Shown: positions 48,424-59,185 of the stretch, piece by piece
How positions within the stretch are numbered: the first letter of the stretch is position 1
How the letters are laid out: every line of letters begins with the position of its first letter
Source: Mytilus californianus
Lineage: Eukaryota; Mollusca; Bivalvia; Mytilida; Mytilidae
DNA length: 64,000 nt
Reading direction: 5' to 3'
Assembly (NCBI RefSeq): GCF_021869535.1
Contig: NW_026262690.1
Span: 68,875,995 to 68,939,994 of the forward strand
Position numbers and translations under genes: made by a program
Notes under the pieces: model-generated
Databases searched by the model: none
Seen by the model: the letters and a program-made list of their open reading frames with translations, nothing else
Told to the model about the DNA's origin: nothing

Positions 48424-51400
48424 CTATAATCAAAAATTAGATTAAAATGATTATGTACAACTCTATGTATATTTTTAATTATTTGGAATGATTGATTAAT
48501 TGATTGTTGGGTTTTTACGCCCAAGAAGCGCAAAAAGTTTGTCTGGGACGATGCACATGTAGTAGATGATTCAAACAGTCTGTCTGGGACGATGAACATG
48601 TAGTAGATGATTCAAACAGTCTGTCTGGGACGATGAACATGTAGTAAATGATACAAAAGGTCTGTCTGGGACGATGACCATGTAGTAGATGATTCAAAAA
48701 GTCTGTCTGGGACGATGAACATGTAGTAGATGATACAAAATGTATGTCTGGGACGATGAACATGTAGTAGATGATACAAAAAGTTTGTCTGGAGAGATGA
48801 ACATGTAGTAGATGATACAAAAAGTTTGTTTGGGACGATGAACATGTAGAAGATGATACAAAAAAATTGTCTGGGACGATGAACATGTAGTAGATGATAC
48901 AAAACGTTTGTCTGGGACGATGACCATGTAGTAGATGATATATAAAATTTGCCTGGGACGATGAACATGTAGTAGATGATACAAAAAGGATATGAACGGG
49001 ATGGATGAGGCACAAAAGGGGAACGAGTTTTCACTAATACATGAAACAAATGCAAAGTTGGGTTTTAATTGGTCGGAAATTCGTACCTCGGCACCTAACC
49101 CCAAGGAGTCTACTTTTAATTATTGGTGCTGAATGGGCCTTTTTGTGCTAGTGTTTGACAATCTCGCAACACATGTTGTTTTTTTTAATAGAAAGCGTAA
49201 GCGCGTTCGCCCATTAAATCCCCAAGAGTCATGGGACTTGGACAGTTTCATGATCATTGGGATTGCTTACATTCTTGTTTATCGAGATATTAAGTTTAAT
49301 TTTTAGTATTTAGTATAAGTATCAATTTCCAAGAGAAATTCAGAACATGAAGCAAATATAAATTCTAATGTCTGTGATTTTAAATAAAGTTTACTGGAAT
49401 ATTAGTCGAATTTCAGTGAAACGAATTTACATAATAGCGCTAATGGGCGGAAGGGGCACAAGAGAAAGCATTTTATGGTTTGGTTTTTGAGTTGTATTGT
49501 TGTATTATGTAGCTCTTTGTCCATCGGTATTCAATACGTCGACTTATAATCGTTTTATAAGGTTTTGTTTGGAAACTTGCTGCTAAAACGTATACTAACA
49601 CCTTAAAAAAATGCCATGTCCATCATGATGTTAATCTTAGATTGCACTGGTGAATACTTGTGTGGAAAATGTTAATAAAACAATAAGCAAAACAAAAAAA
49701 TTATTCGGAAAAAATAAACGTCTAGGAGAACACAACCGATAACAATTGGTTTTCAATTGACGAACTGTGATATGACAAATGTTACTTAATATATAAACCC
49801 ATTGAACATGTTCGAACCTGAGTCTGAGAAAACGGTTATATTCTTCTGGAAGGCTGCATACTGCAAGTTAAATGTACTCATAACAGTTCCATCCTTTAAT
49901 AGAAATGCTGCTTCTTTTGTACATCTGTAACTGCCTTCTGTCGAAGCTGTTATTGTATCTTTTGCAAAATTTGTTTTTATGTTTTTTCTGAAAACTAAAG
50001 CAAAATGCAAAATTTGTATTGTTGTAATTGTTGGGTATATTGTTTATTTCAACGATTCAGTAATAACGTGAGTACACTAAAAGATTGAGACATTGTTACA
50101 AAGGGGTAGGTAGTTAAGGCCCTTATTTCCAGCTAAAATTTCAAAAAAGATGTATTTACCATTATCATAATGAATCATAGCAAAACAATGACTAGATAGG
50201 AAATAGGTTTCTTTGTTGAAAATTTACGAAATCAATCATCGTTCTTTTCGTGACCTCACAAATAGCACAAATTTTGATTTTCCTCGAAATTCGATGAAAA
50301 TTTAACAGGTCAATTTCCATTGGTTTTTAGAACCTAAAACATACAGCGCTTACGTCGTGAAAAACAGATCTTTTGACATTATTTTTGATAAAACATTATA
50401 GAGCACAAATTTCGACAAACTAAAAATTCAAGTCAAATATTGTGATTTGAATATTTAGTTTGTCGAGATCTGTGCTCTATAATTTAGTGTATATGTTTAA
50501 AAATATTTAAAGTGATACAGTTAAGATTGACATCTTGTGATGATCATTAAAAAATATGTACAAAGATGGAGTTTTATTTCGAAACTCCTCCTCCTTTTTG
50601 ACAGAACGATCAAAGTTTTGATTACCCAATAGCAATATCCATTTCGTTATTTTCTTCTATTTGAAAAAAATATAAATTTTAAACATAAAAATCGTGAATT
50701 TGATATGATTAAAATATCAAATGACTGAGTTTAAAAGAAATTGTGCAAGAGTGACCTAATGACATTGAAATACATTAAGCTTATTTTATCTATCGAAAGG
50801 CTGCTTATCTTTCTCAAGAATGGAAGAAATGCAACTATATGCAAAAGTGCTAAAACATGACAGTTTTTTTCACCACCATACCTCAATTCAAGACTAAGAT
50901 ATGATTTGAAATAATCCACACAACTCTTCAAATCTTTCCAACAGTGATTTTGAATCTTTGAGTTATATTTTTTAATTTATTTTCTTGGGGGGGGGGGGGG
51001 GGGGGGGGGGGGGGTATTCGTATTTTTTACTTACTAGTCTTTTTAATGTATTATAACACTTACTTGGATTATCGATATCGGGGAAAAGTTCTTTGCTCAA
51101 ATTGGCCGTTAAATCTATATCAGACAAATAGAATTTTATTCTTCCTCTGTCATCAAATTGAGAAAATGTAAGTAGGAGATCCCAGTTATCATAGAACTGT
51201 ATTTGAAGACTTTGTGTATTGTTTGGTTGATTGCAACCTCCATCAAATGTTACTCTCTCTGGAACTCCAATGACTTTTGATGATTGCTGAAACCAGAAAA
51301 GACAACATTCTTTGATATGAACAACTCCTGAAAACATTATGACAGAATTACACAAAATGTGCAAATTATACTCCAGCGCTAAGAGTTTTGCACATGCTAT

Positions 51401-54400
51401 TTCATGTTTGATCTGAATGACTTTGGGGTTATCATAAACCAAAACATGGACACTTCTGCTTATATCAATCTGCAGCTCCTTGAAAACGGTTCTACTGAAC
51501 TCCTCTATTTGCAGATTCTTCTACAAGGTATGATGTTGTGCACCTGCTGTTTTAACTTTTTTTATCTGAGTGATTGATTAAAACATGGACTTTGTCATTT
51601 CTGTATGAATAAAAGAATATATTTGGAGTTTGACAGGGATAAGACTTCAGGTATGGAGTTTGTTTTAGCACACACATTGTAAGCTATACATTGCTACCTT
51701 ATCTTACAATACCCAGTATAATGAGATGGGGTATGATTGCCAATGAGACAACTATCCAACAGATTCGAAATGATGTGGATTTATTAAGCAACTCCTGGTT
51801 CCTGTACGATCTTCAACAATGAGCAAAACCCGTACCGTGTCAGTGTCAGCTATAAAAAGTTCCGTCTTGACTAAATGTGAAAAAATATTCAAACGAATAA
51901 TCCATCGACCAGATTTATGACAAAACAATAACAGAACACAAATAGAAAGAAACAAAAGACAACCACTGAATTACAGGCTCCTGACTTGGGACAGGCACAT
52001 ATTATGAATATTCATGACAAGTCCAAGATAACTTTTCTTAATACTAAGTCTATATAATTTTTTATATACTTTTTGATTTGTTGTATTGTAATGAATTTCG
52101 AACTGAATTCCACATTGTATGAGTACACAAGTCCCGTTTTCTCCGTGTGCAGAGTAAGATTGTATAGGTGGATCATCAGGTCTTGGTGTGATAGGAGTGC
52201 TGCTTGTTCCTTCAGGGGTAGTTTCTGTTGGTGTTGAAATGAGATGTGTTGTTTCATCCGTTATAACCATCGTTGTACTACTTCCGGTATTGGTGACATC
52301 TGGTTCTGTCGTTTCAATTGTTTCAGTAGTTGTTGGTGCAACAGATGTTTCATCGACAGCACATTCTTCAGCTTGAATGAGGAAAATTTTCAATGATTAG
52401 CAATGTTTCTTAAAGTGATTCTAGATTTTGAATTTTTATATATTTGTCGGTACAGATTCGTGACTTCGTATTCTTCAACTTTTGTTCCCAACGTCAAATC
52501 GAAATTATATTACGAGGGGGGAAGTCCCTTTCTGTATCAGTAAATGAAATCTTTCAATTTGACAATATAAGATTTTCAAATAAAAAAGGGGTTAAAGTCT
52601 TGATGCAGAAAACTTTCCAAGGCTTTTGAAATTTGTAAACAGAATGTAAATTAAATTATACTAGTCTGATTCTTTCTGACACAAGAACAACGATTTCCCG
52701 GCTTATCCCCAATTAAGGTCTTCATGAAGTAATAATCAACCTAACCAAAAGAACCAGTTGAGCTATGATATTCATGTCACTTGTCGAAGTTGTCAACTAG
52801 CTGAAGCTGACTACAACATTCAGAAACCATTATGCCACTTTGAAAGAAAATTTATAAAAAAAACTAATATATATATAAAAGGAGATGTGCATGGTATGAT
52901 TTTCAAAGAGACGTTTATCAGAATAAAAAGGATGTGAAAAATTACAGGTTACGGCTTTGAATAAAGAGCATGTTCCCTGTTGCAATTTTTTTGCAGAATA
53001 ATAAGAAAATTTTGAAATTTAAAGCAACATATCATCAAACAAAATGGAATGCAGAAGGATCTTTATTAAGTTAGCCATGACATGTGATTCATAACAACAC
53101 AGGAACAAATATGAAGCGCCTATAGTAATACCTACAACCATAGGAGAAAATAACAACCTTAAGGTCGATGGGGGTCTAAATTAAAATCGATAGAAAATTT
53201 TAATAACTTGCCAAAATGTAGTTTGTATCATGGCTTTCTCAAATCTATAATAAAAATTATAGGTCACAGGGCTTTTTTTTCAAGCTACTGGTTTTGCATG
53301 AATTATTCATGGAAAACACAATTTTATGTGATAGAAAGAAAACTAAACCATAGAATTTTAAGATTAAAACAGACAGCTCTTCTAATGGGCTTTCAGAAAA
53401 TAAAAATAAAACTTAGGGTCATGGGACGCGTTTTCTTGCTATAAAACAAAATAATAACACACGCCAGTATAAAAGTAACATTAGTTATCTCCCTTTATAT
53501 GGCAAAGTTAAAAAAAATTGAAAAAAAAAGATGAAAAAAAAAATCAAACTGTATTTGTAAAAAAACAGTCGCAAAAATATGATAAGCACACAATTTTCTT
53601 CATTCAGATGAAAAGTCTAACAAATGAATTTCATTCTTCTATGAAAAATTGCACATTTCATTAAAGATCTAGACGGATTGTTTTCTACTATTTTACAATT
53701 CAAGATGGCGGGTGTCACCCGCGATACCTTAATGGTTTCAATACATTTCCAGTAAGTATACATCAAGCATCTTTATCTTTTTAGATACAGAAGTAGGCTT
53801 CATATTGTTTGCAACATATATTTACAGTCAGATTTTTCGAAGAACCATATATACTGACAACATGACTCAAGAACCGAATCGAGTGTTTTTACGATGTTGT
53901 GTCAATATCGACAAACCGAAATTTACAGTTAAAAGTGAAGCTAAATTAAAATGAAACGGTCCTAATAAATGAAAATCTTTCTAGATTGCATCTGATTAAC
54001 AAATGTACCTAGCAACCAGCAAAGACAGCCGTCTTTATTAGAAAATTCAATTGCAATCTCATTAAGATAAATGGGTGCTTTGATTATATATATTTTCCGG
54101 CTCAGTTTTTCAAGTTTTTGTCATCTTTTCAAACAGATTTTACAGATATTGTTACTTTGATGGTCGATATCTTAAATAATTTTCTTTACTTAATGATGAT
54201 CAACTTAAACGTGAAGACTCTTGTTATTTCGAACAGAAAACACTATTTAAGAAATTTAAAAAAAAGAACCATCATGTTTTGTTTTTGTAGAATGTCCTTT
54301 GATTGCTACTATTTCTTAATACCGGTAATATCGTTAACCAAAACAATTATTTACCTTCTGATAGTGTACCATTAACTATGTTAAAAGCTTGAATAACAAC

Positions 54401-57400
54401 ATTTCTGACAGTCATCTTAAACTCGTACATGTACATTGATGAATTCCTTCCACTAAATGAAAGAGTTCGTTCATCTTCACATTTGTAAGAAGCTGTATCC
54501 TTTGAAAGACGCGTGTTTCCATCGTCTGTTGTTACTTGGTTACCTGAAATAAAACAAAACTTCAATAATGCACTTGAATAGAATGTTCAGAAATAAACTG
54601 CATCCAACCGGGGAATAGTTAGGTTGGTTCCATCCGAAAAATATTCAGTATGCCTTCGGAAGATACAAATATACAGATCTGTACTTTGTGTCTTTTGTGT
54701 TTTTGTTTCTGTCTGATTAGTATCGGGCTGATGAGTTAAGCCCCTTTTCAACTGATTTGTTTAGTTTGTTTTTATGTTGTACTGTTATACCACTGTTCCA
54801 GGTTAGGGGGAGGGTTTGGCTCTAGCAAACATGTTTAACCTCACCACATTCTGTATGTGCCTGTCTCAAGCCAGGAGCCTTTAAGTCAGTGGTTGTCGTT
54901 TGTTTATGTATATCTTATTTGTTTTTCGTTTATTGTTTTTACATAAATCAGGCCGTTAGTTTTCCCATTTTGAATTGTTTTACATTTGTCACTTCGGGAT
55001 TTTTATAGATTACTATGCGGTATATATTTTTGCTGATTGTTCAAGGCCTTACGGTGACCTATAGATGCTAATTTCTACAGCATTTGGTATCTGGTGGGGA
55101 GTTGTCTCATAGGCAATCATACACATCTTCTTATTTTCGAACTTTATAAAAGTGTTGCTCAGCGTTGTGTTTTGTGGACTTGTTTGTCTTTTTGTTGTCT
55201 TTCGTTTTCAATAACGGAGTCAAAAAGCGAGACATTGCTATGTTGTTTCCGGCGGCAGCGGTGGTAGCGGCGGTGTCTTCAATGTATTAGTTTGTGATTA
55301 GGTCAGTTTTGTAGGGAACCACTAGTGGTAGATCAATGATATCTGGTATGCATATGTATTAGCATTGGCACATCTCATTTCCATGGAGATTGTTTGGTCT
55401 TGTACCTTGAATATTTTGAATAACTTGCATGTTAAAGTATTGCTATTTTGATTTTAACATTTGCATTTTACTATCAAAATAACAAAAAAACGATACATAT
55501 CTCTGTGTTGACAGTTTATTTTCCCATGGCGTTGTCAGTTGTTTCATCGACATGTGAGTTTTGAATGTCCCCTTGATATCTTCAGCCTTTTTTTTGTTTT
55601 AACTTCATGGAATTATAAGCTTTACTCGTTTTGTCCGAATGTATTTTTTTCTACAAAAATCTTTCTCTAAACTTTTAAAAACCGTGTACCTTTATCTGTA
55701 TTATTAAAAATAACATCTGGATCGAAAAGTGCTGAAATATCCATAAAGACAACAGATTGTCCGTCTTTGCTAAATAATAATGTAATCCTCGCTGGTAAAG
55801 GAGCTGTAGTTTGTAATATTAAATTGGCTGTAGAGCCGCTGGCACCTGCACAAAATCCTTTGTCTACTTTGGAGCTGTTCAAAGATGATTTTACTTCTAC
55901 CTGTAGATTGTAAAATTAGTTATTAACTATATAAGTTATTGTACTGAACATTTGCAGTTATACATTATTTTTTTTTAATGAAATAGACTTGACTTTATTT
56001 GCCAAAGTCTTCTGTTAATCTTTTACGGTTATGCCAAAAAAAAAAACGAAAGAAGATTAGCAATGTGTTTGATTCACGTTATATATTTTGAAATGGTAGT
56101 TTATTTCATTTTATTGAGGACTTAATTACGATATTGTCATTAGTCCTGGTTGTCCAGATATTCCTGAAAGGTTTGGATTTTACTCATCCTCAGTGTCCAG
56201 AATAAAGCGGTTGTCGTTATAGTGGCTGTCGTTTTTTTCGTTTACTGTTTTGTGATGTCGAGTCATTTTAAAGCAGACTTTACGGTATATTTATGTGTTT
56301 TGCTCATTGTTGATGGCCGTAACGTTACCGGCTATATTTGCTTACGTCAACGTCATTTTGATTGTGGTACGTAGTTTTCTCATTGGCAAGCATTCCACAT
56401 TGGCCTTTTTTTATATAAAGCACATATTTTCTAAGGTCTGATTTCGTGGTACGGATATATATTTTTTTGTCTTGATCTAAAATAAATACACTCTATTTAA
56501 TGTGTTATACTTAAATACTAATAACTTTGATATCTTTATGCTTAACATATTTTATTTTCCGATAAAGTGTCACGGGATTGTGTAAGTTTTATGTAAGATC
56601 TTTGAAAAGATTCCTAAAAAACCGGAGTCGTCTGTTAGTAAATTCTATTGCAGTAGAATCGGGATATGCGTTTCCATATATATAGTTGAAATCAGGTTGT
56701 GTTTACCGGTTGAGTTCCAAGTTGAGTCAGTTGAATTGTGGCGTCCATATTTACTATAATGCATGGTTCTGACTCCGGGTACTGGAATCCTTTGCAACCT
56801 TGTAAATAATCAATAAACATTATTTTTGTGACAATTTTTATGTTAATACAAATGTCCTTAGTTTGAAGAGTACTTCTTAACCCAATATTATTTCTGTTAT
56901 GTGCCTATTTAAAATACCACTATTCGCATTTCCAAAAGTGGATATTTTTTTTACATAAAAAGAAATTATATAGTGTAATGAATCATGACAAAAAATCACT
57001 ACGCGTGTACGAAATCAGATGATGTAAGCATGTTTGAATAAGATTTTGAAAATAGACCACTTGCTATGTTTTTCCTCCTCTGTTATTGTCACTAACAATT
57101 AAGTAAGGGTTATTACTGCTCGACTATGCGTGCAGTCAGGCATACAGACATTGACTTAAAGGATAATTATATTGAAAAGTGACTGAAACTTGATTTCGGT
57201 TTTTACCATGAAAATTGCAATGAAGACATTTTTAATTTTGTCTGTCCTGTTGAAACAATATAAGTATCGAATTGGTCAATTTGACAATTAAAAGAGTCTC
57301 ACATAGTTCAGATATATTTTCCATCATTTTTTCTAAACCCTGGTTCAACTTACCAGAAATAACAAAAAGTATTCCTGTTAGTAGATTTGATATCCAAAAG

Positions 57401-57408
57401 CCGTTCAT
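48275..57408 (-). CDS. lysosome-associated membrane glycoprotein (LAMP family), complete, 8 coding exons, 465 aa
   Basis: Joining 57408-57354, 56798-56707, 55900-55690, 54543-54355, 52371-52070, 51286-51064, 49994-49818 and 48423-48275 gives 1,398 nt. Every junction phase agrees, and the frame runs from ATG to TAA. The protein has a signal peptide (1-18) and LAMP domain 1 (Cys 31, 66, 141, 186). A Thr/Pro-rich hinge follows (about 187-255), then LAMP domain 2 (Cys 264, 301, 382, 421), a membrane span (430-453, PIAVGSALGGLIVIVLVAY) and a 12-residue tail ending YDTI. Cysteine spacings of 35, 45, 37 and 39 match the paired-loop plan of LAMP1/2, and about nine N-glycosylation sequons are present. 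LAMPs are heavily glycosylated proteins of the lysosomal limiting membrane; the YxxI end is the adaptor-binding sorting signal. Extra cysteines are at 20, 269 and 456. Whether it is closer to LAMP1 or LAMP2 cannot be told here. Confidence 0.93.
48534..48988 (-). repeat. 41-bp minisatellite, about 11 copies, in the last LAMP intron
   Basis: The plus-strand unit begins 'gtctgtctgggacgatgaac' and continues 'atgtagtagatgattcaaa'; the 'gggacgatg' core recurs every 41 bp from about 48546 to 48960. Copies differ at a few sites. Since 41 is not a multiple of 3, each minus-strand frame cycles through all three readings; none contains a stop, which makes three overlapping long open frames (48515-49104) that are not genes. 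Confidence 0.9.
49818..49994 (-). CDS. LAMP exon 7: second half of domain 2
   Basis: The acceptor is 'attttgctttag', entering with TT; the donor is G|GTTCGA. It encodes NFAKDTITASTEGSYRCTKE and on to NITVFSDS, including Cys 382 in the SYRC motif that mirrors YRC/YKC in LAMPs. The closer AG at 'ttttcag' would break the phase. Confidence 0.88.
50397..50482. repeat. near-perfect inverted repeat (hairpin) in a LAMP intron
   Basis: The left arm 50397-50432 (TTATAGAGCACAAATTTCGA...) and right arm 50448-50482 (...TCGAGATCTGTGCTCTATAA) are reverse complements, apart from about three mismatches and a one-base gap. The loop is 15 bases. It could be a very small MITE or a stem-loop in the intron transcript. 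Confidence 0.8.
50987..51014 (+). repeat. 28-base G homopolymer beside a LAMP splice donor
   Basis: The run lies 50 bases inside the intron after LAMP exon 6. In the minus-strand transcript it is a C run. Confidence 0.9.
51064..51286 (-). CDS. LAMP exon 6: domain 2 core
   Basis: The acceptor is 'cttttctggtttcag' (phase 0) and the donor is A|GTAAGT. It encodes QSSKVIGVPERVTFDGGCNQ (Cys 301), then SLQIQFYDNWDLLLTFSQFD and the IKFYLSDIDLTANLS strand pattern typical of LAMP beta-prism domains. Confidence 0.9.
51720..52005 (+). repeat. dispersed repeat family B inside a LAMP intron
   Basis: It starts 'atgagatggggtatgattgc' and 'caatgagacaactatccaac', and ends 'caggctcctgacttgggaca', about 65 bp from the end of LAMP exon 5. 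Confidence 0.85.
52070..52371 (-). CDS. LAMP exon 5: end of domain 1, Thr-rich hinge, start of domain 2
   Basis: The exon enters with CT after 'ttcctcattcaag' and leaves in phase 0 before GTATAT. It encodes AEECAVDE (Cys 186), then a mucin-like Thr/Ser/Pro/Glu hinge (TSVAPTTTETIETTEPDVTN onward to TPRPDDPP) and GTCVLIQCGIQFEIHYNTT (Cys 264). A hinge between two LAMP domains is diagnostic for LAMP1/2-type proteins. Confidence 0.92.
54355..54543 (-). CDS. LAMP exon 4: second half of domain 1
   Basis: The acceptor is 'ttttgttttatttcag' with GT completing a Gly codon; the donor is G|GTAAAT. It encodes LSKDTASYKCEDERTLSF (Cys 141) and VRNVVIQAFNIVNGTLSE; IQAF parallels the IQAY/VQAF motif of LAMP domains. 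Confidence 0.9.
54690..55140 (-). repeat. dispersed repeat family B, inverted, in LAMP intron 3
   Basis: Landmarks in reverse are 'gcctgtctcaagccaggagc', 'ggttgtcgtttgtttatg', 'ttgctgattgttcaaggcc' and 'ggagttgtctcataggcaat'. Confidence 0.85.
55690..55900 (-). CDS. LAMP exon 3: domain 1 core
   Basis: Phase 0 after 'ttacaatctacag'; the donor is G|GTACAC. It encodes VEVKSSLNSSKVDKGFCAGA (Cys 66), then STANLILQTTAPLPARITLL and a strand-rich end with an N-glycosylation site. Confidence 0.9.
56140..56400 (-). repeat. diverged family B, inverted, in LAMP intron 2
   Basis: The words 'ttgctcattgttgatggccg' and 'gttttctcattggcaagcat' match the 3' half of inverted family B copies. Confidence 0.55.
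56707..56798 (-). CDS. LAMP exon 2: start of domain 1
   Basis: It enters with GT after 'gattatttacaag' and ends in phase 0 before GTAAAC. It encodes CKGFQYPESEPCIIVNMDAT, then IQLTQLGTQP. Cys 31 sits in the same position as the first domain cysteine of vertebrate LAMPs (…AC-hydrophobic-hydrophobic…). Confidence 0.85.
57354..57408 (-). CDS. LAMP exon 1: signal peptide
   Basis: The first Met is at 57408, followed by NGFWISNLLTGILFVIS and a consensus donor G|GTAAGT. It is a short hydrophobic signal peptide with cleavage expected near residue 18-20. The exon phase (1) fits exon 2. Confidence 0.85.
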
Positions 57409-58984
57409 TATACAGTCTGCAGCTCTGCCGGAATAAAAAATTGTTTTATTTTAGTGTATTTTATTTTCACTGGAAACGAAAGTATTTTAAACTGTGGTTG
57501 ACAAACTGACACTTTATTAATGGAAAAACGAAAAAAGAACTTTTTTGTACACTCTATAGCATATTTCAATTTCAATCTCATTTTTAATCATGAAGTGAAT
57601 TAACTGTTCTTCTTCTACTCCTTCATAGCACTGAAAAGACCTTGACCAAAATCTTTCTTCATCTGTAGTGTTTAAATTCATTGATTCGCCAAGTCATTAA
57701 ACATTTCCAAACATATATTCCACTTTTGACCTACTTAATCAAGGTAAAAGACCAAGTCTTTTATTGTCTCGCCTGCAACGAAACAAGTGGAAGGCGAGAC
57801 ATATGTCGTGTTTTCTGCCATTTACGACGTCAGTCATTGTTAAATAAAAATGATTAGTCGAGGTTAATTTAAAAAAAGAATTCTTTATACTATAAGTCAA
57901 TGATATTTTATTCAAATGTATTTTCTTTAGCTTGCCAATCCGATAAACCCTCAGATATCTTTTGTTTATATTTGTCATTGAGTTGCTGTTTCATTGACGC
58001 ATACACCACATAATTTTCTCTATTTCATATGACCATGCATGGCATTTGCGATATATGGAATGTTAGACAAATCCCACATAACATGAGTAGTTGTATGATA
58101 TACACTGCAGAGTATTTAGCCCCGTCTTCCCAATATCCATTGGCCTTGAAATATTTGCCGTTTTACAAGTAATGTTTCAATGTGTGATTATGACAGGAAT
58201 AGAGGAAGAAACACTTATCAAGTATGCAGTTGCATTAGCATTTGTACATCTCATGTCTAAATTTTCCTGGTATATGATTCACTGTGCTTGAATATCTAAA
58301 GGGACGTTAAAATATTATATTTTTGTGTTTGAATGTTTAGATAGTTCAAACGTAAAGCTTTCTGGTAAGATGTATTACAATAGACCATTTATATCTAATT
58401 TAATGCTGACTTCGTATAAAAGTACGTTACAAGTAGGATACATGGCTCCACTCGTCTCTCATCCTCTTGTAATTTTAGGTTGATTCATAAAAGTCCCTTT
58501 ACAATGAAATACTATATATAAAAAGCAATAATGTTGCATGAGCATTACTACATTTCATTTTCAAGCAAAGTTTACGATCCTGCCTTCTTTAGTAATATTT
58601 CTGTGACTTTCAAAGTTTTACATTGTTGTGAACTTTTTCCAAACAGTAGTGTTTATGAAGAAATACTAACATGTATGTACCAAACTTCATCTGGTTATGC
58701 CTTACCGTGTGACATGTTTCTAGTTCCTTCGATATGAGACAGACGAGCGAAAATATTTGAATTAATGCTAGTATGTAAACAGAAATCGGCAAAATGTTGA
58801 TTTAATTTAGACCGCTGTAAAGTTAATTCCATCAAAATAATACATGACGGTTTTCTGGTGTATATTGTAGTCATCATTCAGTCCTCCTAATTTTGCTTAT
58901 GACACCAACGAACGCGCACAAAGGGTGCCATTTGTGAAGAAGAAGCTATTTATTGTTTGCTTGTCTTTTTAAATGTTGGCAAGT
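57409..58984. other. upstream of LAMP gene, no gene recognised
   Basis: This is the expected promoter side of the LAMP gene. No lysosomal CLEAR box (GTCACGTGAC) was noticed near the start codon, and no coding sequence was found. Confidence 0.4.
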
Positions 58985-59185
58985 CTTTATAAAGATAAGA
59001 AGATGTAGTATGATTGCAAATGAGACAACTCTCCACAAGAGACCGAATGACACAGAAATTAACAACTATAGGTCACCGTACGGCCTTCAACAATGAGCAA
59101 AGCCCACACCGCATAGTCAGCTATAAAAGGCCCCGAAATGACGAATGTAAAAAAATTCAAACGAGAAAACTAACGGCTTTAACTA
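58985..59185 (+). repeat. dispersed repeat family B
   Basis: A clean copy: 'agaagatgtagtatgattgc', 'gagacaactctccacaagag', 'ccgtacggccttcaacaatg', 'cacaccgcatagtcagctat' and 'aaactaacggc'. Confidence 0.85.

Noticed and set aside
48515..49104. Three overlapping minus-strand open frames of 136-166 codons
   Set aside because: All are translations of the 41-bp minisatellite and its flank inside a LAMP intron.
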